This document shows positions 16,131 through 23,887 of a stretch of 64,000 nt of DNA, piece after piece. This DNA is from Muriiphilus sp048268845. Its GTDB lineage: Bacteria > Pseudomonadota > Alphaproteobacteria > Rhodobacterales > Rhodobacteraceae. Within the stretch, counting starts at the first letter, position 1, and each line of letters starts with the position of its first letter. The notes under the pieces were generated by a model, which was given only the letters and a program-made list of their open reading frames with translations, was not told the DNA's origin and searched no databases. The stretch spans positions 45,223 to 109,222 of the forward strand of contig JBLWUQ010000010.1 of NCBI GenBank assembly GCA_048268845.1, read 5' to 3'. A program made the translations under genes and the position numbers.

Positions 16131-17105
16131 CTACAGGATGTGCCGATCAAGCCCACCGGTCACGACCCGGCGCAACCCGCCCGCCTCGGCGAAGATGAAC
16201 AGCGCGGCGATCTTGTTGTGGTGTGCCAGCGCCGGCCCGTCCTCGCCCGCCGCCATAAGCGCCGTGGCCCAGCCATCGGCGATCATCGCACTTTGCGACA
16301 GGACCGAGACCGACGCCAGTGACCCGAAGGTGGGCATCGCGCGGCGTGGGTCAATGATGTGGCTATAGCGGCGCCCGCCCAGATCGAAGCCCTGAGCGCG
16401 GCTGCCCGAGGTCGCCACCGCCATGTCGTCCAGCCGCAGCACCGCCGCGCCGTCTGGCGCGTCAGGCCGGGGATCTTCGATGGCGACCTGCCAGTCACGG
16501 CTCGAAGGGTGGCGCCCACGCGCCGCAAGCTCGCCGCCGAGGTCGATCAGGAAATGCGCGTGACCGGCTGCGATGAGAGCCTCGGTCATCACATCCAGCG
16601 CATACCCCTTGGCGATGCCGCAGGGATCGACGGTCAGCCGGGGGTCGTCCTTGGACAAGCGCCCGCCTTCGAGGCGCAGCCCGGTCCAGTCGCCCGCGCC
16701 GCCCTCGATCGGGCCAAAGCCCCAACGGTGAACCAGTGGCCCGACCGTGGGGTCGAACCAGCCATCGCTGGCCTGCGCGATGGCCTGTGCTGCGGCAACG
16801 ACATGCGCGGTTTCGCCGGAAACGGCCACGGATGCGGGCGCGTAGTTGAAGGCCGTGATCTCGCTGTCGGTGCGCCAGGGTGACATCAGGCGGTCGATAT
16901 CCGCCAGCCGGGCCTCGAGCGCAGCGCGCAGCGTATCGGTGCCGCCCACATCCGGCAGGGTCACACGCCAACTGCTGCCGAAAGCCCTGCCGTCAAGGTG
17001 TCGAACCGCCGGAGCGCCGCGCAGGATGCTGGGGGCAAGGGCCAGCGCTACACCAGTCATTGCCAGAACGCGGCGGCGGGTCGGATGCGGGAAAGGTCCG
17101 GTCAT
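16131..17105 (-). CDS. apbE: FAD:protein FMN transferase
   Basis: 324 residues from ATG 17105, two bases after nqrF. The N-terminus has a twin-arginine-like signal (TRRRVLAMTGVALALAP), so it acts in the periplasm. ApbE blocks are present: GSSWRVTL, VDPCGIAKGYALD, DLGGELAARG and the HIIDPR block with the metal/flavin residues near the C-terminus. It cuts FAD and attaches FMN to threonine in the flavinylation motif of NqrC (and, in normal complexes, NqrB). Location in the operon matches this task. Confidence 0.93.
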   Translation of the reverse strand: MTGPFPHPTRRRVLAMTGVALALAPSILRGAPAVRHLDGRAFGSSWRVTLPDVGGTDTLRAALEARLADIDRLMSPWRTDSEITAFNYAPASVAVSGETAHVVAAAQAIAQASDGWFDPTVGPLVHRWGFGPIEGGAGDWTGLRLEGGRLSKDDPRLTVDPCGIAKGYALDVMTEALIAAGHAHFLIDLGGELAARGRHPSSRDWQVAIEDPRPDAPDGAAVLRLDDMAVATSGSRAQGFDLGGRRYSHIIDPRRAMPTFGSLASVSVLSQSAMIADGWATALMAAGEDGPALAHHNKIAALFIFAEAGGLRRVVTGGLDRHIL

Positions 17106-17107
17106 GG

Positions 17108-18328
17108 TCACACTCCGAAATCGTCGTTGAAAATTGACTGCGGCTCGACCCCCAGCCGTTCCAGCATCGCCAGCACCGCCGAGATCATGATCGGCGGGCC
17201 GCAGAGATAGTATTCGCAATCCTCGGGCGCCGGGTGGTCTTTTAATGTGGCACGGACGGTATCGTGGATGAAGCCGGTCGCGCCGGTCCAGCGGTCGCCC
17301 GGTGCCGGGTCGGACAGGGCGGGCGTCCAGCTGAAGTTCGGATGCGCGGCGGCGATTGCATCGAATTCCTCGGTATAGAACAGGTCGGCAGCGGTCCGCG
17401 CGCCATAGAAATAGCGTATCCTGCGGGTCGTGCCCTGCCCGATCTGCTCATGGATCATCGCCCGCAGCGGCGCCATGCCGACGCCACCGCCGATGAAGAT
17501 CATCTCGCGGTCGGTGGGTTGCACATGGAAATCGCCGAACGGCCCGGACGTCTCGACCGTCGCGCCGGGCTTGAGTGCGAACAGCCAGCTTGAAACCACG
17601 CCGGGCGGGATTTCACGCTCCTGTCCGGCGGGGGGCACGGCAAGCCGGATGTTGAACACTGCGCGGCGGCCATCCTCGGGGCGGCTGGCGATGGAATAGG
17701 CGCGGGTGACGGGCGCGTCGGATGAGGCGACCATGTCCTGCCAACCGGCATGGCGCCATGCCTCGCGAAACGGCTCGTCCACCTCGATATCACGAAACGC
17801 CAGCCCATAGGCGGGCGCGGTCAGTTGCATGAAGCCCCCGGCGCGAAAGTCGAACGGCTGATCCTCGGGCAGGTCCAGCACCAGTTCGCGGATCAGGGGT
17901 GCAAGCTGACGGTTCGAGACGACCGTCGCGGTGAACCCGGTCGCGCCCAGGAAATCCTGCGGCACGGTGACGTCGCAGGGCCCGCGCAGCACGGTCTGGC
18001 AGGCCAGACGCATATGCGCCTTGCGCTCGGCGGCGGTCAGCACGCCCTTTTCGGTGGCCTGAGCCTCGCCCGCGCCCGCGCCCTCGACCGTGACGCGGCA
18101 CAACCCGCAGGTGCCCGCCCCGCCGCAGGCCGCCGGGATGCCGATGCCCGCGTCCTGCAGCACCTCGAGCAACCGGTCGCCGCGCGCGGCCTCGATGACA
18201 GTGGTTTCGTTGACCGTGACCGCCAGCGCCTCGGCCGGGACCAACCGCCGCCGTGTCGCCAGCAGCGTCGTGGTCAGCATCAGGACCAGCACGACAACGA
18301 CCAGGGTACCAAGCGCGATTTCGGTCAT
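17108..18328 (-). CDS. nqrF: Na+-translocating NADH:quinone reductase subunit F
   Basis: 406 residues. One N-terminal membrane helix (residues 3-24), a plant-type 2Fe-2S domain with C68, C74, C77 and C110, then a ferredoxin-reductase module: FAD motif RAYSIAS (209-215), NADH-binding GGGVGMAPLR (280-289) and YLCGPP near the end. This subunit takes hydride from NADH and sends single electrons into the complex. The order and length match known NqrF (about 407 residues). It overlaps nqrE by 4 bases. Confidence 0.96.
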   Translation of the reverse strand: MTEIALGTLVVVVLVLMLTTTLLATRRRLVPAEALAVTVNETTVIEAARGDRLLEVLQDAGIGIPAACGGAGTCGLCRVTVEGAGAGEAQATEKGVLTAAERKAHMRLACQTVLRGPCDVTVPQDFLGATGFTATVVSNRQLAPLIRELVLDLPEDQPFDFRAGGFMQLTAPAYGLAFRDIEVDEPFREAWRHAGWQDMVASSDAPVTRAYSIASRPEDGRRAVFNIRLAVPPAGQEREIPPGVVSSWLFALKPGATVETSGPFGDFHVQPTDREMIFIGGGVGMAPLRAMIHEQIGQGTTRRIRYFYGARTAADLFYTEEFDAIAAAHPNFSWTPALSDPAPGDRWTGATGFIHDTVRATLKDHPAPEDCEYYLCGPPIMISAVLAMLERLGVEPQSIFNDDFGV

Positions 18329-18936
18329 GATGCCACCATCTGCGCAAAGGCCGAAAAGCCCAGCGACATCATGCCGGCGGTGACGAAGGTGATGCCAAGC
18401 CCGCGCAGACCGCCGGGCAGATCGGCATAAGCCAGCCGCGCCCGTATCGCGCCCAGCATGACCACAGCGACGGCAAAACCGGTGCCCGCGCCCAGTCCGA
18501 AAACCGCCGATTGCGCCAGATCATAGTGCCGCTCGACCATGAACAGAGAACCGCCAAGGATGGCGCATTGCACGGTCAGCAGCGGCAGGAACACCCCGAA
18601 GGCGGCGTAGACGGCCGGGAAGAAGCGATCCAGCACCATTTCCAGCAACTGCACCACCGCCGCGATCACCCCGATGAAGGCGATCAGCGACAGATAGGAC
18701 AGATCGAGCGCCGGCATCCCGGCCCAGCCCCAGGCGCCGGGGGCAAGAAGGGCGATATAGATCAAGTGGTTCAATGGCACCGTCACGCCAAGCACCGCGA
18801 TCATCGCCACACCAAGCCCGATGGCCGAGGACGGACGCCGCGACAGCGCGATGAAGGTGCAGAGCCCCAGAAAGAACGTCAGCGGCATGTTCTCGACAAA
18901 GGCCGCGCGCAGAAAAAGGGGGAACAGCTCGCTCAT
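18325..18936 (-). CDS. nqrE: Na+-translocating NADH:quinone reductase subunit E
   Basis: 203 residues, six membrane segments, the usual NqrE length. The first helix carries VENMPLTFFLGLCTF and the fourth LPLLTVQCAILGG: these hold the two cysteines that, with two in NqrD, ligate the intramembrane iron-sulfur centre. IGVIAAVVQLLEMVLDRFFP is also conserved. The start overlaps the nqrD stop and its stop overlaps nqrF, so expression is coupled. Confidence 0.95.
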   Translation of the reverse strand: MSELFPLFLRAAFVENMPLTFFLGLCTFIALSRRPSSAIGLGVAMIAVLGVTVPLNHLIYIALLAPGAWGWAGMPALDLSYLSLIAFIGVIAAVVQLLEMVLDRFFPAVYAAFGVFLPLLTVQCAILGGSLFMVERHYDLAQSAVFGLGAGTGFAVAVVMLGAIRARLAYADLPGGLRGLGITFVTAGMMSLGFSAFAQMVAS

Positions 18937-19595
18937 GCCCGCTCCTCAACATTGTCGGGCGGGCTGTGTTCGAGGGCCTCGATCTGTTCGCTCAGAACGC
19001 TGCGCACCGCCCAGACCAATCCGCCAAGCAGGAAAAACGCGCTGGGGGCCATCAGCATCAGGTTCAAGGGCGTGAACCAGCCGCCCTGATCGACCGTCGC
19101 AAAGACTTGATAGCCCAGCAGCGACCCCTCTCCGAACAGCTCGCGGATCGAGCCGATCACGATCAGCACCAGCGAATAGCCAAGCCCGTTGCCAAGCCCG
19201 TCGATCATCGCCGGAATCGGCGGATTTAGGCGCGCGAAACTTTCGCTGCGCCCGAGCACAAGGCAGTTGGTGGTGATGAGGCTGACAAAGACCGACAGTT
19301 TGCGACTGATCTCGGGCAGATATGCCTGAAGCAGCTGGTCGATCACGATGACCAGCGAGGCGATGATGACGATCTGGATGATCAGCCGGATCGAGTTGGG
19401 AATGTGTCGGCGGATCAGGCTGATGATGCCCGCGCCCATCACGACCACCGCCGTCAGCGCCGCTGACATGGTCAGCGCCGTTGCGACCGACGTCGTCACC
19501 GCCAGCGCCGAGCAGATGCCGAGAATCTGCAGCGTCACCGGGTTCTGGCGGATCAACGGGTCGGTCAGAACCGACCAGAGGGCAGGACGCGCCAT
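18933..19595 (-). CDS. nqrD: Na+-translocating NADH:quinone reductase subunit D
   Basis: 220 residues, six membrane segments. The NqrD/RnfE-type blocks DPLIRQNPVTLQILGICSALAV and TTNCLVLGRSESFA carry the cysteines paired with those of NqrE. A GNGLGYSLVL block follows. Inverted twofold topology with NqrE is expected. The gene lies 3 bases after nqrC. Everything needed for the membrane iron-sulfur centre is retained. Confidence 0.95.
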   Translation of the reverse strand: MARPALWSVLTDPLIRQNPVTLQILGICSALAVTTSVATALTMSAALTAVVVMGAGIISLIRRHIPNSIRLIIQIVIIASLVIVIDQLLQAYLPEISRKLSVFVSLITTNCLVLGRSESFARLNPPIPAMIDGLGNGLGYSLVLIVIGSIRELFGEGSLLGYQVFATVDQGGWFTPLNLMLMAPSAFFLLGGLVWAVRSVLSEQIEALEHSPPDNVEERA

Positions 19596-19598
19596 CGT

Positions 19599-20399
19599 CT
19601 AGAACTCGCCCCGGCGGATGGCGGCGATCAGCGGGCCATAGCCCTCCGGCCCCAGCCAGAACCGCACCATCTGGGTGATGGCGTTGCTGGTGCGGGTGGC
19701 GCCGGTGATGCCGTCCACCTCGTATTCGTTGCCCGAGGCGCCGCGCGCCACCGCGAACCGCACATCGCCCGAGCCATCCGCGACCCTTGTGCCGGGAAAC
19801 TGCGACAACCAGGCGGGCTCCTCGATCCGCGCGCCAAGGCCGGGGGTCTCGGACTGGCCGGTGATGGCGAGACCGGCGATGGTGGTCATGTCGTCCTCGA
19901 GCGCGAGGATCGCGTCGATCGGGCCGTTATATCCCGACCCGCTGATCGGCAGGATCGCCAGCGAGACATCGCCTCTTTCGTCGCGCAAAAGATAGATCTG
20001 CGCATAATTCGGGCGGCTTCGCAGACCGGCCAGGTCTTCGGATGGCACAAGCCCGGTCCAGTTCGCGGTCTCTTCCAGCGCGGCCGGCAGGGTTTCGGGC
20101 GTCACATCCTTGGCGGCGGCGCCGCGCGCCAGATCGACCACGACGGTGCCAAGGCTGCCGCCCGATTGTTCCAGCAGCGCCGACATGCCGGGGATGCCCG
20201 CCACCAGCGCTTCTAGCCGCGCCTGCTGTTCGGCGGCGCGGTTCGCGGTCTGGATCGGACGCAGGATCACCGTCGCGCCGCTGACCATCAGCGCGCAGGT
20301 GCCCGACACCAGAAAGGCCATCACGATCGTCTTGGTGCGGCTCTCATTGGGCAGGGCCAGAAGGCGACGCCATGCCTTGATCGGGTTCAAATCAGCCAT
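19599..20399 (-). CDS. nqrC: Na+-translocating NADH:quinone reductase subunit C (covalent FMN)
   Basis: 266 residues from ATG 20399, preceded by GGAAGGAA and overlapping nqrB by 8 bases. One N-terminal membrane helix (about 22-46) and a periplasmic FMN-binding domain: GQSETPGLGARI (181-192) and the flavinylation motif DGITGATRTSN, in which T235 should carry the phosphoester-linked FMN. This subunit accepts electrons from the NqrD/E iron centre at the periplasmic side. All key residues appear intact. Confidence 0.93.
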   Translation of the reverse strand: MADLNPIKAWRRLLALPNESRTKTIVMAFLVSGTCALMVSGATVILRPIQTANRAAEQQARLEALVAGIPGMSALLEQSGGSLGTVVVDLARGAAAKDVTPETLPAALEETANWTGLVPSEDLAGLRSRPNYAQIYLLRDERGDVSLAILPISGSGYNGPIDAILALEDDMTTIAGLAITGQSETPGLGARIEEPAWLSQFPGTRVADGSGDVRFAVARGASGNEYEVDGITGATRTSNAITQMVRFWLGPEGYGPLIAAIRRGEF

Positions 20400-21168
20400 G
20401 CCGTCGTTTCCTTCCCGCAAGCCACGCCGCAATGGCGATTTCGTCCAGCAAGGGTGCCGCCAGTGACACCAGAAGCGCCGCTGAAACCGCCATCTGCAAA
20501 TGCGCGGTCTGTTGCCACTGCACCGCGAACAGCACCATCAGCGCGCCGTAGAGCAACCCGTTCAGCCAGCCCCCCGCGCGGGTCGATGCGCTGGCCACCG
20601 GGTCCGCGACCAGCAGCACCAGCGCGATACCGGCTGCGGGCAGTACCGGCCCCACGGGCAGACCGATCCAGTAGGCCAGCCCGCCGACAAGCCCCGCTGC
20701 CAGCACGATGCGCGCGGGCATCACCCCGGCAACCATCCCGATCAGCGCCGCCGGGATCGCCGCCCATGCCACCGGCAGCGGCAGGTCGGGCCAGGCGGCG
20801 GCGGGAAAGCCGAAACCGAGGAACGCCAGCGTCACCGTCGCCGGGTTCAGCACGTTGCGCCCCCAGCCTCCCATCACCAGTTCAGCCATCACCGAGCCGA
20901 AGCTGATGCCCAGAACCAACTGGAACAGGCTCAGATCCGGCGGCGCCAGCATCGCCACGGCCAGCGCGGTCAGCGCTCCGGCAAAGGAGGGCGGTTGGGC
21001 GCGGGCCAGCATGAACACCAGATGCCAGAAGCCCGACAGAAGCAGCGTCAGGACCAATCGGCCAAGGGCCGCGCTGCCACCATACCAGAGCCAGGCCAGC
21101 GCCATCGGCATCACCGCCGCCAAGAGCACCAGCGCGACCATCTCGCGATCCCACAGACCTCGGGTCAT
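20392..21168 (-). CDS. nqrB: Short NqrB-like subunit lacking the FMN-attachment motif
   Basis: Only 258 residues, against about 400-415 for NqrB and about 350 for RnfD. Conserved landmarks identify it: GGWGRNVLNPATVTLAFLGF (100-119), matching the GGTGRNFLNPA block of NqrB, and ADPVASASTRAGGW (188-201), matching TDPVSAS. Between them lie only about 70 residues. The SGAT motif whose threonine carries covalent FMN is absent and no other S/T-G-A-T occurs. The cytoplasmic N-terminal part that helps form the quinone site is also shortened. Seven to eight membrane helices remain. It overlaps nqrA by 4 bases and is in frame throughout, so it is not an obvious frameshift. Confidence 0.85.
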   Translation of the reverse strand: MTRGLWDREMVALVLLAAVMPMALAWLWYGGSAALGRLVLTLLLSGFWHLVFMLARAQPPSFAGALTALAVAMLAPPDLSLFQLVLGISFGSVMAELVMGGWGRNVLNPATVTLAFLGFGFPAAAWPDLPLPVAWAAIPAALIGMVAGVMPARIVLAAGLVGGLAYWIGLPVGPVLPAAGIALVLLVADPVASASTRAGGWLNGLLYGALMVLFAVQWQQTAHLQMAVSAALLVSLAAPLLDEIAIAAWLAGRKRRHG

Positions 21169-22421
21169 GCGGCGGCCTCCTCGGTGGCGATGCCGTCCAG
21201 CACCGCGCGCAACTGCGCCGAGACGCGTGGTTCGGCCCCGGTGACGTAATCGGCCAGCGCCAGATCCTCTTCCAGCAAGGACAAGGCACCCAGCCGGGCG
21301 GCGGCTTCGGGATCGCCCGCGCCCAGCGCGCGGATCAGGGCGTGGGCGGGAATGTCACCACCCAAAGCCTGCTCCAGCGCCGCCGTGGGAATGATCGGCA
21401 TCGGCCGCGCGGCGCGACGCAGGGCCGCCCCGAACCAGTGGCGATGGGCAGGCCCGGCCGCGCCCGGAAGATACGTCGCCTGCCGGTCGCGCGGACCCAG
21501 CCAATGCGCCTGCCATCCGTCCAGCGCAGACCCCGTGAGCATCCGGTGCGGACCGGGACGCACGAACCCATGCCCCAACCCGCGCAGATCGGCGCCCGGC
21601 TGGCAGCGCAGCAGTCGCGGCTCGCGCAGCGCCGCGCCGGTGACGCTGACCAGCCGCGTCTCGGGCAAGAACCCCGTGGCCATCAGGCTGCCGATATCCG
21701 CCACATCCTCGGCGTGGATGTCCCAGACCGGCGCGTCGATCCGGGCCGGGTGCAGGCGGTGAATCTGGATGCCCGCCAGCCCCTGCGGATGCAGCGCCCC
21801 GCATCGGACCCGGCGCACGCCATCAGGGACGGGCAGACCGCTCGCACCGGCCTCGCACAGCCAGACCTGACCCGAGGTGAGGTGCTGCAACGCGCCAAGA
21901 CCGGCGGCGAAATCTTCCTCCCGGCCTTTCACCGCAGCTTGCGGATCAGGGGCACCGGGGCGTGTGTCGGTGGCCATAACGAAGATCGCGGCGGGGCGCT
22001 CATCGCCGCCGGGCATCCGCCCGAACGGCCGGCTGCGCAGGCTGCGCCACAGCCCCGCCCCCTGCATGAGCAACCGCAACCCGGCTTCGTCCTGTGTTTG
22101 CCGCTTGTGGGCATGGCGCTGCGCGCCCTCGTGGAACAGCACCAGTTGGACCAGACGCCGGCCCGGTGCCAGCTCGATCCGCGCCACCCGACCGGACATC
22201 GGCGCGACCAGCGCTATTCGCGGATCGGCGCGCAGGTGCAAGAGCGGCTGGCCCTGCGCGACCAGGGCATCCTCGGACACCAGCGCCTCGACCCGCAATT
22301 CCTCCTTGCGGTCGGCTGTGATCGCAGCTTCTTCGGTCAGAATGATCGGGCAATCCCCGCTCGCGCGAACCCCGGTGGCGGGCAGACGAAGGCCTGCGGG
22401 AAAGAGATGACCGAACATCAT
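21165..22421 (-). CDS. nqrA: Nqr subunit A (cytoplasmic peripheral subunit)
   Basis: 418 residues from ATG 22421 (a second ATG follows directly; GGAGA precedes both), slightly shorter than the usual 446. NqrA/RnfC-type features: an early biotinyl-lipoyl-like barrel (GQPLLHL ... APMSGRVARIELAPGRRLV), a central IQIHRLHPARIDAPVWDI block, ETRLVSVTGAALREPRLLR, and the C-terminal LGALSLLEEDLALADYV. Like other NqrA proteins it has no iron-sulfur cysteines, unlike RnfC. It is the first gene of the operon, divergent from the cytochrome gene. Confidence 0.9.
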   Translation of the reverse strand: MMFGHLFPAGLRLPATGVRASGDCPIILTEEAAITADRKEELRVEALVSEDALVAQGQPLLHLRADPRIALVAPMSGRVARIELAPGRRLVQLVLFHEGAQRHAHKRQTQDEAGLRLLMQGAGLWRSLRSRPFGRMPGGDERPAAIFVMATDTRPGAPDPQAAVKGREEDFAAGLGALQHLTSGQVWLCEAGASGLPVPDGVRRVRCGALHPQGLAGIQIHRLHPARIDAPVWDIHAEDVADIGSLMATGFLPETRLVSVTGAALREPRLLRCQPGADLRGLGHGFVRPGPHRMLTGSALDGWQAHWLGPRDRQATYLPGAAGPAHRHWFGAALRRAARPMPIIPTAALEQALGGDIPAHALIRALGAGDPEAAARLGALSLLEEDLALADYVTGAEPRVSAQLRAVLDGIATEEAAA

Positions 22422-22536
22422 TCTCCGATCCGCTTGCGGCCTGCTGCACATTCTGCGGGTTGGCCGGAACGCATAATCTTGTTACCACTGGTTCGAACGC
22501 GGTCAGTGTAGAACAAACACAACAAGGCGCAAACCC
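22422..22536. promoter_or_regulatory. Divergent nqrA / multiheme cytochrome promoter region
   Basis: A 115-base intergenic region must hold promoters for both directions. On the - strand, TTGCGC (22532-22527) and TACACT (22510-22505) are 16 bases apart and could serve nqrA. On the + strand, CATAAT (22472-22477) could be a -10 for the cytochrome gene, with only a weak -35. An 8-bp palindrome GTTCGAAC lies at 22491-22498. Shared control of the two transcripts is likely. Confidence 0.45.
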
Positions 22537-23736
22537 ATGCCTATGGATATCAAGCGTTTTTCCGTTGCGACCATCGCGCTTTGTGCCGCACTGACGATCA
22601 TTTCGGCACCACCCGCCTCGGCGCAGCAGGCCGGGGCCGCAGCGTCTGACGCGACCGAGATCGAACAGCTTGAGCAGGAACTGACACCCTATGTCATGCC
22701 GGACTCGGGGCCGTTCCGTCCCGACCGGATCGCCATCGGCCAGGCGGCGGCGATTGCGGCATGGGCCGGGTCTGGCCATGCCAATGCCTCGTCCGAAGCC
22801 TTTGCCCATTGGAATGAAGACGGAAAGATCCCGCCATTCTGTTCAACCTGTCATTCCGGCGCCGGCTTTCGCTCGCGCTACGGGCTTGACGGCTCGCAAC
22901 CAGGCCCGCCCGAGCAACCCATTCCGACCGGCGGCGTCGTCGATTGCGACACCTGCCACAATCCGCGCCTGTCCGAGGTCAAGGAGGTGCGCTTTCCCAG
23001 CGGGCTGATGCATCCGGTCGCGCCGGGCGAGACTTCGTGCCTCTCATGCCACCAGGGCCTCGCGGCGGGCGCTTTGGTTGAAAAAGCCGTGGCCGACAAG
23101 GCCGAAGACACCCCTGACCCCGACCTGAATTTCGTCAACCCCCATTATGCCGTCGCCGCGTCGTCATGGCTGGGGGGCTATGGGGCCTCGGGCTATCATT
23201 ATCCGGGCAAGGATTATTCCGGCAGGTTCTTCCATGCCCGCCCGGTTGCCAGTTGCGCCTCATGCCACGACCCTCATTCGCTGAAGGTGCAGGAGCAGAC
23301 CTGCCTGACCTGTCATGAGCAACCGGGCGCCAGGGATATCCGCCTGTCGCGGCTCAGCTATGATGGCAGCGGCGATCTGTCCAAGGGCATCAGCGCCGAT
23401 ATCGCGGCCAATGCGGGCCTCCTGAGACAGATCTTTGCAGATTATGCGGCCACGGTGGCGGGTATGCCGATGGTCTATGACGGCACGCGCTATCCGTATT
23501 TCTTCGCCGACGCCAATGCCGACAACCGTGCCGATCAGGCCGACGGCAAACCGGTTCCCTTCAAGTCATGGACGCCGCGCCTGCTGAAGGCCGCCTATAA
23601 CTGGAAATTCGTCACCGCCGACCCCGGCGTCTATGCCCATAACCCGCATTACGCCCTGGAACTGCTGTATGATTCCATTGAGGATCTGGCCAATTCGCTG
23701 AATCGCGACGTCGCCGCCATGGGTATTCAACGATAG
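22537..23736 (+). CDS. Periplasmic pentaheme c-type cytochrome
   Basis: 399 residues with a Sec signal peptide (about 1-28, cleavage at ASA-Q). Five CxxCH haem-binding motifs are present, at residues 102-106, 137-141, 168-172, 240-244 and 256-260. Non-motif histidines (for example in GSGHANASSEAFAHW, NPHYAVA, GYHYPGKDY, HNPHYALELLYDSIE) could be distal ligands, consistent with bis-His haems. No membrane anchor is visible, so it should be soluble in the periplasm. No characterised family is recognised with certainty. It is divergent from nqrA and 115 bases away, so it is a candidate electron acceptor or donor for the Nqr-like complex. Confidence 0.88.
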   Translation: MPMDIKRFSVATIALCAALTIISAPPASAQQAGAAASDATEIEQLEQELTPYVMPDSGPFRPDRIAIGQAAAIAAWAGSGHANASSEAFAHWNEDGKIPPFCSTCHSGAGFRSRYGLDGSQPGPPEQPIPTGGVVDCDTCHNPRLSEVKEVRFPSGLMHPVAPGETSCLSCHQGLAAGALVEKAVADKAEDTPDPDLNFVNPHYAVAASSWLGGYGASGYHYPGKDYSGRFFHARPVASCASCHDPHSLKVQEQTCLTCHEQPGARDIRLSRLSYDGSGDLSKGISADIAANAGLLRQIFADYAATVAGMPMVYDGTRYPYFFADANADNRADQADGKPVPFKSWTPRLLKAAYNWKFVTADPGVYAHNPHYALELLYDSIEDLANSLNRDVAAMGIQR

Positions 23737-23757
23737 CGGGACGGGCTGGGGAGGATA

Positions 23758-23834
23758 TGGCGCGCTGGGGAGGATTCGAACCCCCGACCCCTTGATTCGT
23801 AGTCAAGTACTCTATCCAACTGAGCTACCAGCGC
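23758..23834 (-). tRNA. tRNA-Arg (anticodon ACG)
   Basis: Cloverleaf on the - strand: acceptor GCGCTGG (23834-23828) with CCAGCGC (23768-23762), U8-A9, D-stem GCTC, anticodon stem CTTGA/TCAAG around CTACGAA (anticodon ACG), T-loop TTCGAAT, discriminator G (23761) and encoded CCA (23760-23758). The A34 would be edited to inosine to read CGN codons. Confidence 0.95.
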
Positions 23835-23887
23835 GCGGACAGGCGGGATTTAGCGGCCCTGACCGGGCAATGCAAGGGGCAATCCGG

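Noticed and set aside
15564..22451. Rnf complex as identity of the operon
   Set aside because: Initially considered, but NqrF (2Fe-2S plus FAD/NADH module), NqrA without iron-sulfur cysteines and NqrM are Nqr-specific; no RnfB or RnfC ferredoxin cysteines occur.
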